NCBI GenBank assembly: GCA_964517215.1
Contig: CAZFBR010000059.1
Span: forward strand, 1 to 15,791
Direction: 5' to 3'
Length of the DNA: 15,791 bases
Source of the DNA: CAZFBR01 sp035353495 [NCBI: uncultured bacterium]
GTDB taxonomy: Bacteria; DAOPZR01
Shown piece after piece: positions 1 to 6,369 of this stretch (position 1 is its first letter; each line of letters opens with the position of its first letter). Both the position numbers and the translations under genes were made by a program. Below the pieces are notes generated by a model. The model was not told the origin of the DNA. It searched no databases and saw only the letters and a program-made list of their open reading frames with translations.

Positions 1-138
1 AGTCAGCACCCAGACGCCGATCGGCTGCGGTCCGACGAGCATCATGTTGACGAGTTCGCGACGGCCGGCGCGTTCGACCCAGGCAAAATCCCCGTCACCC
101 TCGACGGCCACCACCTGCATCGGAATCGCCAGGCACAT
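1..138 (-). CDS. hypC: HypC/HupF family [NiFe]-hydrogenase maturation chaperone (partial, 3' end beyond window)
   Basis: The first 46 residues are visible and open with MCLAIPMQVVAVEG, the hallmark HypC start. In this family Cys2, exposed after removal of Met1, helps deliver the Fe(CN)2CO unit with HypD to the large subunit of [NiFe] hydrogenase in the cytoplasm. The later VNMMLVG...IGVWVL stretch matches the beta-barrel core that follows in HypC. The ATG shares one base with the TGA of the upstream glycosyltransferase gene (TGATG). A GGAG ribosome site lies at 147-150, 8 bases before the start. The usual length is about 75-100 residues, so roughly half the gene lies off the left edge. The position suggests that further hyp or hydrogenase genes follow there (inference). 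No hydrogenase gene is visible in this window. Confidence 0.9.
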   Translation of the reverse strand, partial: MCLAIPMQVVAVEGDGDFAWVERAGRRELVNMMLVGPQPIGVWVLT

Positions 139-1802
139 CAGGCGCGCTCCACAGCCGTCAGGCCACGCGCCCGCAACTCGGCAACCGTCAGCGCCAGCGG
201 CCGGGCCAGCCGGGCCAGCCGTTCACCCTCGTACAGCGGCACCGCCCCGTCGGTCAGCAGCGGCGGCAGCGGATGCGTCAGCAGTTCGTCGTAGTCGCCG
301 CCGGTCTCGCCGATCACCGCCGGCGCACCGGTGAGGAACGCCGCCACCGTCGTCAGGTAATCCGGCCGCGCCGCCAGCGCACAGCTCCAGCCGCCGGCCC
401 GCACCGCACGCAGGCCGCCCGGCCAATCCCTGCCGCCGGGCCAGAACGGCGCCAGGCGCAGCCGGTAGAAAGCATCGACCCACGGCAGCAGCGGCCGCAA
501 TTCATCATCAGCGAAACCCGCCAGCAACCCGACCTGCCGCACCCGGGGATCATCATGCAGGGCGCGCAGCAGCGCCGAGGTCAGCACCACATCGCCGAAA
601 TGGCCGGGCTGGACCACCAGCACCCGCGCCGGATCGGGGGACGGGCGGGCCGGCCGGCGCCGGGCCGCCAGCAGCGGATAGCGGGCCAGCACCCGCGCCC
701 CACGCAGCCGTCGCAGCGCCGGCGGCGGCGGTGCCGGCCGCAGCGCCGCTGCCGGCCGGGCCGCACCGTCCGCCAGCACCGCCGCCAGCGCCGCCACCAT
801 GATCGTGCCCGTGCGCGCCAGGGCAAAATCGTCCGCCCGGCGCCGCTGGGCGGCAAGCAGCGCCGTGCGCAGCGCCGCATCGGTCAGCACCGCCCGCAGC
901 GCCGCCGCGAACAGCGCGGGCGTGCGGCGCGTCACCACGCAGCCGCTGCCGCCAAGCGTCTCCTCGACCGCCGGCTGCGCCATGGCCACCACCGGCACCC
1001 CGGCGCGCATCGCCTCGACCAGCGGCACGCAAAATCCCTCGTGTTCCGACGCCACGGCCAGCACCCGCGCGCGCGCATACCAGTCCGCCAGTTCGGCGTC
1101 CTCGCACTCGCCCGCCCACGTCACCCGCGCCGCCACCCCCAGCGCCACCGCCAGGTCCTGCAGCCGCCGGCGATAGGCGGCCGCACCCGCATCGCTGCCG
1201 ACAATAACCAGCCGCGCCGGCACCGCCAGTTCCGCCAGGGCACGCAGGAGCAGGTCGTACCCCTTGTTCGGCACGATCCGCCCCACCGCCAGGATGCACG
1301 GTTCGCCCGCGGCCGCCGGTGCCGGAGCTGCCGTCCGCAGATGGTCGTCCGCCAGCAGGTAGGGCACCACTGTCCCCCCCGTCACCCCGTGCGCCCGCAG
1401 TTCCGCCAGGTTGAATGCCGAATCCGCCCAGACCGCCGCCGCCGCCGGCAGCAGCTCCGCGAGCTGCGCCAGGCCGCGCGCGCTGGCCGCGACAAGCTCG
1501 GGATTGACGCCGTGGAAGTAGCGCGGCGGGGTGATGTTGTGGTAGAGCAGAATGCCGCGGGTGCCGCGGAGCAGCTCAGCCCCGCCGCTCAGCGTCGAAT
1601 GGTGCAGGATCACCGCCTCCCAGTCGCCCGGGCGATACGCCGCCAGCGGCCGGCACTGCGCCGCCGCGCGCGGATGATGCCGCGCGGCGAACAGCGCGGT
1701 GGCATGCCCCGCGGCGCGCAGCTGCCGGTCGATCAGCAGCGCTTCGCGGGCGATCGCGTCGTGAAAACCGAGGTTGGGAACGATCTGGCCGACGCGCGCC
1801 AT
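138..1802 (-). CDS. Fused glycosyltransferase: complete GT4 module plus half GT9 (heptosyltransferase-like) module
   Basis: The 554-residue product has two parts. Residues 1-345 are a GT-B retaining glycosyltransferase of family GT4. They contain the GRIVPNKG motif (174-181), the VIVGSDAG strand-turn (199-206) and the E-x7-E signature E255 to E263 in EHEGFCVPLVEAM. An Ala/Pro/Arg-rich linker (about 346-390) leads to a GT9-like Rossmann domain (392-540) with GHFGDVVLTSALLRAL (400-415), the heptosyltransferase N-terminal signature. GT9 enzymes need a second, nucleotide-sugar-binding Rossmann domain. Here the protein stops after the inter-domain YEGERLARLARPLAL region, so the GT9 part is only a half. 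The stop overlaps the hypC ATG, so the truncation is the native end of this frame. The start lies 6 bases after the FliG-C stop. It probably builds a surface polysaccharide or glycan; donor and acceptor are unknown. Confidence 0.85.
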   Translation of the reverse strand: MARVGQIVPNLGFHDAIAREALLIDRQLRAAGHATALFAARHHPRAAAQCRPLAAYRPGDWEAVILHHSTLSGGAELLRGTRGILLYHNITPPRYFHGVNPELVAASARGLAQLAELLPAAAAVWADSAFNLAELRAHGVTGGTVVPYLLADDHLRTAAPAPAAAGEPCILAVGRIVPNKGYDLLLRALAELAVPARLVIVGSDAGAAAYRRRLQDLAVALGVAARVTWAGECEDAELADWYARARVLAVASEHEGFCVPLVEAMRAGVPVVAMAQPAVEETLGGSGCVVTRRTPALFAAALRAVLTDAALRTALLAAQRRRADDFALARTGTIMVAALAAVLADGAARPAAALRPAPPPPALRRLRGARVLARYPLLAARRRPARPSPDPARVLVVQPGHFGDVVLTSALLRALHDDPRVRQVGLLAGFADDELRPLLPWVDAFYRLRLAPFWPGGRDWPGGLRAVRAGGWSCALAARPDYLTTVAAFLTGAPAVIGETGGDYDELLTHPLPPLLTDGAVPLYEGERLARLARPLALTVAELRARGLTAVERA

Positions 1803-1808
1803 GGCGCG

Positions 1809-2372
1809 TCAGCGTCCGGCGCGCAGCTGCCGCAACCGGTTGACGATGGCTTCGCGCGACCGCATGATGTCGGCGGTGTCGGTCTGCCGGTAGAACTGCA
1901 GCTCCTCGCGCAGCACGCCGCGCGCCCGCTCCGACATGTTGTTGAGGATGATATTGACCAGCGACTGGTCCGCGCCCTGCAGCGCGCGCGCCCATTCCTC
2001 GCCCGGGGACAGGGCAATGAACTTCTGCAGCACCCGGTCGTCAAGCCGGCCCAAATCCTCGAACATCACCAGGTCGCGGCGCAGCTGCTCCGCCAGCTCC
2101 GGCAGCGACTGCCGCAGTTCCGCCAGCGCGCGCTGCTGGTCGAGCGCATCCAGCTTGGCGAAGGCGCGCGCAAGAATGGCGCCCAGCGCCCCGCGCTTCT
2201 CCGAGACCGCCTCGTCGGCGACCGTGGCAAATTCGTTGTCCGTCAGTTCGGCAAAGATGGTGAAGCGTTCGCCCACCCAGGTGTGCCGGCCGCCGCGGGT
2301 CAGGCAGAGTTCCAGGCCGCCACTGCGAACGACCAGGGTGTCGTCGTCGCGGAAGACCTCGCGCTGCGCCAC
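1809..2372 (-). CDS. Stand-alone FliG C-terminal-domain protein
   Basis: The 187-residue protein's second half (about 97-185) resembles the FliG C-terminal domain, which in flagellar motors meets MotA and transmits torque. Visible landmarks are MFEDLGRLDDR (103-113), ALQGAD (130-135) and NMSERARGVLREEL (145-158), ending in a basic helix with REAIVNRLRQL. Full FliG is about 330 residues with N-terminal and middle domains. Those are absent, and residues 1-60 (a beta-rich stretch, RSGGLELCLTRGGRHTWVGE) are not recognised. The start is GTG at 2372, 3 bases after the HDOD stop, with AAGG about 8 bases upstream. It sits between an HDOD regulator and a glycosyltransferase, with no flagellar gene nearby. 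The domain call is good. A motility role is doubtful, and a repurposed protein-interaction role is inference. Confidence 0.75.
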   Translation of the reverse strand: MAQREVFRDDDTLVVRSGGLELCLTRGGRHTWVGERFTIFAELTDNEFATVADEAVSEKRGALGAILARAFAKLDALDQQRALAELRQSLPELAEQLRRDLVMFEDLGRLDDRVLQKFIALSPGEEWARALQGADQSLVNIILNNMSERARGVLREELQFYRQTDTADIMRSREAIVNRLRQLRAGR

Positions 2373-2375
2373 CGG

Positions 2376-3254
2376 TCAGCCCTTGGCGCTCATCTCGATG
2401 AACGCGGAGGCGTTGGTGAATTCCTGGTCGATGTTCTCCAGGATGTCGCGCAGATCGTTTTCCGCCAGCCCCGAGGCCTCCCACAGCACCTGGTTCGGCT
2501 CGGGCACGTTGGGATCGCCGCCGTAGCCGAACTGCTTGACCCGGCTGACGATGTTCGCCATATGCACCAGCCCCACCACCTTGCCGTCCTCGGTGAGGGT
2601 ATTCAAATCCGCCGGCGGATTGTGGTGATAGCGGACCACCTCGCGCAGCATCACCGGCAGGTTCCACTTTTCCGCGACTTTGCCGCCGACCCGCGCATGG
2701 TCAAGCCCCAGCACCTCGTCCTCCGCCTCGCGCATCGAGCAGCCCTTCTCCGCCACCGTCTGCAACACCAGCAAAAACTCATCGTGAACAAATTTGTCCT
2801 CGATGACTTTGCCGATGTCGTGCATCAGTCCGGCAATGAAAATTTCCTCCGGCTCGCGGTAATGCACCTTGCGGGCCAGCGCGCGCGCCACCACGCCCGT
2901 GCCGATGGCGTGTTTCCAGAAGGCCGCCCGGTCGAACCCGTAGCTCTCGCCGCGAAACATGTCGAACACGGTAATCGACAGCGCCAGCGAGCGGATGACA
3001 TTGAACCCGAGAATCGCCGAGGCATGCGTCACCGTGGCGATTTTTGAGGGGAACCCGTAGAAGGCGGAGTTGACCAGCCGCAGGATGCGGGCGGTAAAGG
3101 CCTGGTCAAGCGAAATGATTTTGGCCACATCACGGGCCGAGCTGGCGTCGCTGGTCACCACCTGCACCAGTTTGCTGACCAGATGCGGCAGAGTCGGCAC
3201 GGTCTCAACTTTGGCTAATATCCGCTCGATTTCCTGTGCGGAAGCGCGACCCAT
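2376..3254 (-). CDS. HDOD domain signalling protein
   Basis: HDOD proteins are catalytically degenerate relatives of HD hydrolases, usually regulatory and often linked to two-component or cyclic-di-GMP signalling. This protein has the typical opening (VETVPTLPHLVSKLVQVV), the helical LDQAFTARILRLVNSAFYG core with an AILGFNVIRSLAL segment, and a GLMHDIGKV motif. The frame is open to an ATG at 3269 (297 residues), but nothing like a ribosome site precedes that codon. The ATG at 3254 has GGGGGA 7 bases upstream (3262-3267), so I choose it, giving 292 residues. The gene begins 24 bases after the tRNA-Pro and is followed 3 bases later by the FliG-C gene. There is no receiver or output domain; it is essentially a lone HDOD domain. 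The partner is probably the FliG-C protein (inference). Confidence 0.9.
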   Translation of the reverse strand: MGRASAQEIERILAKVETVPTLPHLVSKLVQVVTSDASSARDVAKIISLDQAFTARILRLVNSAFYGFPSKIATVTHASAILGFNVIRSLALSITVFDMFRGESYGFDRAAFWKHAIGTGVVARALARKVHYREPEEIFIAGLMHDIGKVIEDKFVHDEFLLVLQTVAEKGCSMREAEDEVLGLDHARVGGKVAEKWNLPVMLREVVRYHHNPPADLNTLTEDGKVVGLVHMANIVSRVKQFGYGGDPNVPEPNQVLWEASGLAENDLRDILENIDQEFTNASAFIEMSAKG

Positions 3255-3261
3255 GCAGCAT

Positions 3262-3267
3262 TCCCCC
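3262..3267 (-). promoter_or_regulatory. Ribosome binding site deciding the HDOD start
   Basis: On the minus strand this reads GGGGGA and lies 7 bases before the ATG at 3254. The in-frame ATG at 3269 lies just upstream of this site and is preceded only by the T-run that follows the tRNA, so translation most likely starts at 3254. Confidence 0.65.
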
Positions 3268-3272
3268 ATTGC

Positions 3273-3278
3273 AAAAAA
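3273..3278 (-). terminator. T6 run directly after tRNA-Pro (possible weak terminator)
   Basis: Six T residues on the minus strand follow the encoded CCA end immediately. No dedicated hairpin other than the tRNA fold precedes them. They may serve as a partial terminator or RNase processing region. Some read-through into the HDOD gene is likely, because I see no separate promoter between the two genes. Confidence 0.35.
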
Positions 3279-3355
3279 TGGTCGGGGCGACTGGATTTGA
3301 ACCAGCGGCCTCCTGGTCCCGAACCAGGCGCGCTACCAAACTGCGCTACGCCCCG
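3279..3355 (-). tRNA. tRNA-Pro (anticodon CGG)
   Basis: The minus strand folds into a full cloverleaf of 77 bases including an encoded CCA. It has a 7-bp acceptor stem CGGGGCG/CGCCCCG, a D-arm GCGC...GCGC with the GGTA loop element, and an anticodon stem CCTGG/CCAGG enclosing the loop TTCGGGA (anticodon CGG, reading CCG). The T-arm is GCTGG/CCAGT with loop TTCAAAT, and the discriminator base is A. A first base of C paired to G73-side is typical of bacterial tRNA-Pro. CCG codons should be frequent in so GC-rich a genome. It is transcribed from the promoter at 3409-3437, and the HDOD gene follows closely. Confidence 0.96.
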
Positions 3356-3408
3356 CCATGCCACACCACCGGCGGGGTCGGGATCTTCCCGCCGTTCATT
3401 CGCCCAAC

Positions 3409-3437
3409 TATATAGCTTATTTTATCCGGCCGTGCAA
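3409..3437 (-). promoter_or_regulatory. Candidate sigma-70 promoter for tRNA-Pro
   Basis: On the minus strand, TTGCAC (3432-3437) and TATATA (3409-3414) are separated by 17 bases. The element lies in a short AT-rich patch that is exceptional in this GC-rich window. Initiation near 3402 would give a leader of about 47 bases before the tRNA. The -35 box is weak and the -10 fair. The promoter could also serve the HDOD to hypC chain by read-through. Confidence 0.6.
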
Positions 3438-3443
3438 GTCCGG

Positions 3444-5351
3444 TCAGGGCACAAAGAATCCGGCCGTTGCCCCCGCCCGCAGGCCCAGCTGCTCAAACTC
3501 GATCCGCACCGGCTGCCAGGCGCCGTGCTCCCGGTTCGCCGCCGAGCTTTCGTAGGCCAGCAGGTATTCGCCGCTGCGATATGCCCGCAACTGCCGCGCC
3601 AGCGCCTGCGGCTGATACGCCGCCACCGGCCAGTTGGCCACCCCGGGATGATTGCTGCCGCTGCCCGCGGCGTAAACCAGGTAGACCGGCACACGATTGC
3701 ACCAGGCGCGCGCCAGTTGCCGCCGCACGGCGGGATCAGCATCCGGCCAGCGGTCGACTGCCACCACCAGCGCCCGGCATGCGGTCTGCGGCAGCAGTTC
3801 ATTTACAGCGGCCTCCAGCAGTTCCGCCAGCCCGCGCTGCGCGCCGCCCGTCGTGGCGGCCGTCACCGCCGCCAGCAGTTCACCCCGCGTCGACGACCAG
3901 GCGGGCGGGTTCGCCGCCGTCGCGCGGCCCCAGGCCTGCACCCGGGTGCCGGCGGGCAGTTCCGGCCACAGGGCGCGGGCAAATCCCGCCGCCGTCGTGC
4001 CGTCCGCCAGCACCAGCGCCACCCGCCAGTCGCGATACAGCGCCTCGCGCGCGGTCAGCAGCACCGGATGCCGCCGCGCGCCCTTTTCGTACACCCGCAC
4101 CGCCGACGCCGCCAGCCCCGTCAACGGCCCGCTGCGCGCCGACCAGAAGGTCACGGTATGCGCCACCGTCGGGAGGTATTCCGGCGCGCATGCGCCCACG
4201 CTGATGAACGCGGCATTATCCACCGCGCCGCCCAGCCGGAAGACCCGGCAGGCCGCACCCGCGTAGTCGGTCACCGCCACCAGTCCGTCCCGCACCGCCA
4301 ACCCGAACGGCGCCCGCCCGCCCGCCCGCCTGCCTTCGGCATCCACCATCGGGCCGAGCAGCTCGCCGTCGGCGGTATAGACCAGCACCCTGCCCTCGGC
4401 GTCGGTCAGGTATACGGTTTCATCGTCGTAGGCCAGCCCGCGCGGGGACGAGCAGTCGCCCTGTCCGTAGGCGTTTAGCCAGTTGCCGGCCTGATCGAAC
4501 CGCGCCACCCGGCGGTTGCCGTAATCCAGCACCTGGATTTCGTCCGGCAGCAGCGCCAGCGCCACCGGCCCGCGCAGGCCGCCGTCGCCCGAGCCGTAGC
4601 TCCCGAACAGCATCAGGAACACCCCGTCGGGCGAGAACTTCTGCACCCGGCTGTTCCCGTTATCAACCACATAGATATTGCCGCGCCCGTCCACCGCGAT
4701 GCCCTCGGGCCCGAGAAACTTGCCCGGTTCGCGCCCGCGCCCGCCAAACCGGAGCACCTCGCGCCCGGCGGCGTCCAGTTTGACCACATCGTGGTTGCCG
4801 AAATCAGTGAGGTACAGGTTGCCGGCCGCATCGCCGGTCACCTGGTGCGGCCGGCCGCGATAGACCGTGCCCAAACAACTGCCGTCCGCGGCAAACCGCT
4901 TGACCTCGCCGCTCCCCAGCGCCGCCACCGTCAGCACGCCCGCCGCATCGAGATAAATGCCCGTCGGATTGGCAAATGACCCGCGCCCCGCCGGGGCGCC
5001 GTCCAGCGCACGCACCAGGGCGTACTGGAAGCCGTCCGCGCTGGCGCCGCCCGCAAAGGCGGCCCGCAGCGCCGCCGCCGCCGCACTGTCGCCCGCCCGC
5101 GCCAGCAGGTCCGCCGCCGCCGCCGGGTCGCCGTCGCGCACCAGCGCCTGCACCGCCCAGGGAAGCGCCCGCGTGTCGCCGCGCTGCGCCGCGCTGCGCA
5201 GGAACTCGGCGGCCGCCTCATAATCCCGTTCGGCGAAGGTCGCCAGGCCGCGGCGCAGCGCCACTTCCGCCGGCGGCATGGCCGGGGGCGCCGCCAGGGC
5301 GGCATGCGCCGCCAGCAGCAGCCCCGCCGTCAGCAGCAGTACCCCGCGCAT
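3444..5351 (-). CDS. Secreted NHL-repeat beta-propeller protein with degenerate VWA-like C-terminal domain
   Basis: The 635-residue protein begins with a Sec signal peptide (MRGVLLLTAGLLLAAHAALA, cleavage near 20-21). Residues 25-100 are an Ala-rich helical region resembling TPR/SEL1 units. Residues 122-373 hold about six NHL-type repeats, for example FLGPEGIAVDGRGNIYVVDN and GNSRVQKFSPDGVFLMLFGS, likely a six-bladed propeller for protein or ligand binding. Residues 412-561 look like a von Willebrand A fold, but the expected DxSxS metal site is replaced around 447-453 (VLADGTT). The end (593-635: GEYLLAY...VRIEFE...GLRAGATAGFFVP) resembles the tail of acidobacterial-type VWFA-related proteins. 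The start lies 1 base after the stop of the TPR gene, so the two are surely co-expressed. It acts outside the cytoplasm; its ligand is unknown. Confidence 0.8.
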   Translation of the reverse strand: MRGVLLLTAGLLLAAHAALAAPPAMPPAEVALRRGLATFAERDYEAAAEFLRSAAQRGDTRALPWAVQALVRDGDPAAAADLLARAGDSAAAAALRAAFAGGASADGFQYALVRALDGAPAGRGSFANPTGIYLDAAGVLTVAALGSGEVKRFAADGSCLGTVYRGRPHQVTGDAAGNLYLTDFGNHDVVKLDAAGREVLRFGGRGREPGKFLGPEGIAVDGRGNIYVVDNGNSRVQKFSPDGVFLMLFGSYGSGDGGLRGPVALALLPDEIQVLDYGNRRVARFDQAGNWLNAYGQGDCSSPRGLAYDDETVYLTDAEGRVLVYTADGELLGPMVDAEGRRAGGRAPFGLAVRDGLVAVTDYAGAACRVFRLGGAVDNAAFISVGACAPEYLPTVAHTVTFWSARSGPLTGLAASAVRVYEKGARRHPVLLTAREALYRDWRVALVLADGTTAAGFARALWPELPAGTRVQAWGRATAANPPAWSSTRGELLAAVTAATTGGAQRGLAELLEAAVNELLPQTACRALVVAVDRWPDADPAVRRQLARAWCNRVPVYLVYAAGSGSNHPGVANWPVAAYQPQALARQLRAYRSGEYLLAYESSAANREHGAWQPVRIEFEQLGLRAGATAGFFVP

Positions 5352-5352
5352 G

Positions 5353-6369
5353 TCAGCGCATCTCGCTCAGCGCCGCCGCCGCTTCGCCCGCCCATTTGCT
5401 GCTGGGCGCCTGCGCCCGCACCTTTTCGAACATGAGGATGGCATTCTGGCGGTCGTCGGTCTGCTGGTAGATATGGCCGATGGCGAACATGATCTCCGGT
5501 TCGAGCTCGCTCCCCGGGTACCGTTCGAGCAGCTGCTTGAGCGTGTCGATCGCCGGGGCGTACTGGCCCAGCTGCTGGTAACACGCGCTGATCTGGTAGA
5601 GCGCCTTGACGCTGCTGTCCGGCGCAACCCCGCCCGCGAGATATTCCTCGTAGGTGGCGACCGCTTCCTGGAACTGGCCCTGGCCCTGCAGGGTTTCCGC
5701 CAGCTTGTATTTCGCTTCGCGCGCCTGATTGCTGTCCGGCTGCATGCTGATGATGGTCTCGTAATTCTGGCGTTCGAGCGCAGTCAGGCATTCATCCCGC
5801 CGCGTGCGCGCCATTTCGATCAGCTCGCTGTGCGGATACTCGTCGAGCAGCCGCCGGTATTGTTCCAGCGCCATCTTGTAATTGTTTTCGCCGTACAGCT
5901 TTTCGCCCTGCGCAAAGAGCTGTTCGTCACCCTTGCCCCATTCCGCGCGCAGCGACGGGAAGACCCCGGCGGCGATCACCACCATGACCAGCACCAGCAG
6001 CACATTGATGGTGACCCAGAAATAGACCTGGCGGGAGCGCTTGCGCGGAAATTCCAGCGCCGGTTCGAGTTCCGGCACGGTGTCCGCCGCCGGCGCGGGT
6101 GCGCTCGCGGGCGTCATGCCCGGCGCGGGGGCGGCGACCGGCGGTGCCGCCGCCGGCGCGGTTTCTGTTACCGGCTGGCGCGCGAAAAACTGCTCGATGG
6201 TCTGCTCATCCGCATGTTTCAGGCAGCGGCCGATGGTGCTCGACGCCCATTTGCGGCAGGGCGCACCGTTGGTTAGCGGCGCGCCGCAGATGGTGTGCCC
6301 CTCCTCCTTCTCGACATCCAACACGCGCTGGACATATTCGGGCGCCCAGCGCGGATCGATGGCAACCAT
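5353..6369 (-). CDS. Membrane protein: N-terminal CCCH zinc-finger-like motif, one TM helix, periplasmic TPR domain
   Basis: The 338-residue product starts at the ATG at 6369, which shares a base with the rpsA stop (TGATG). The open frame continues to 6750, but that part is only the shadow of rpsA. Residues 28-52 contain C28-x9-C38-x10-C49-x2-H52 (GAPLTNGAPCRKW...GRCLKH), like small zinc-binding modules with a C-x-G-x-x-C...C-x-x-H pattern. An Ala/Pro-rich linker (66-104) leads to a basic stop (RKRSR) and a single TM helix (115-138). Residues 145-338 hold TPR units (NNYKMALEQYRRLLDEYPHS; GQFQEAVATYEEYL; GQYAPAIDTLKQLLERYPGS; DRQNAILMFEKVRAQAPSS), similar to BamD/YbgF-type envelope scaffolds. 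The zinc motif would be cytoplasmic and the TPRs periplasmic. Function is unknown; the secreted NHL protein next door is a likely partner. Confidence 0.85.
   Translation of the reverse strand: MVAIDPRWAPEYVQRVLDVEKEEGHTICGAPLTNGAPCRKWASSTIGRCLKHADEQTIEQFFARQPVTETAPAAAPPVAAPAPGMTPASAPAPAADTVPELEPALEFPRKRSRQVYFWVTINVLLVLVMVVIAAGVFPSLRAEWGKGDEQLFAQGEKLYGENNYKMALEQYRRLLDEYPHSELIEMARTRRDECLTALERQNYETIISMQPDSNQAREAKYKLAETLQGQGQFQEAVATYEEYLAGGVAPDSSVKALYQISACYQQLGQYAPAIDTLKQLLERYPGSELEPEIMFAIGHIYQQTDDRQNAILMFEKVRAQAPSSKWAGEAAAALSEMR

Noticed and set aside
273-3047. 924-codon plus-strand open frame
   Set aside because: It is antisense to the glycosyltransferase, FliG-C and HDOD genes. Its product is Arg/Gln/Pro/His-rich with no domain, as expected for a GC-rich shadow frame.
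3279-3355. tRNA gene as an integration site for a mobile element
   Set aside because: No integrase next to it, no repeat of the tRNA 3' end in the window, and no foreign-looking genes beside it. The xerD gene is 5 kb away and looks like the housekeeping type.
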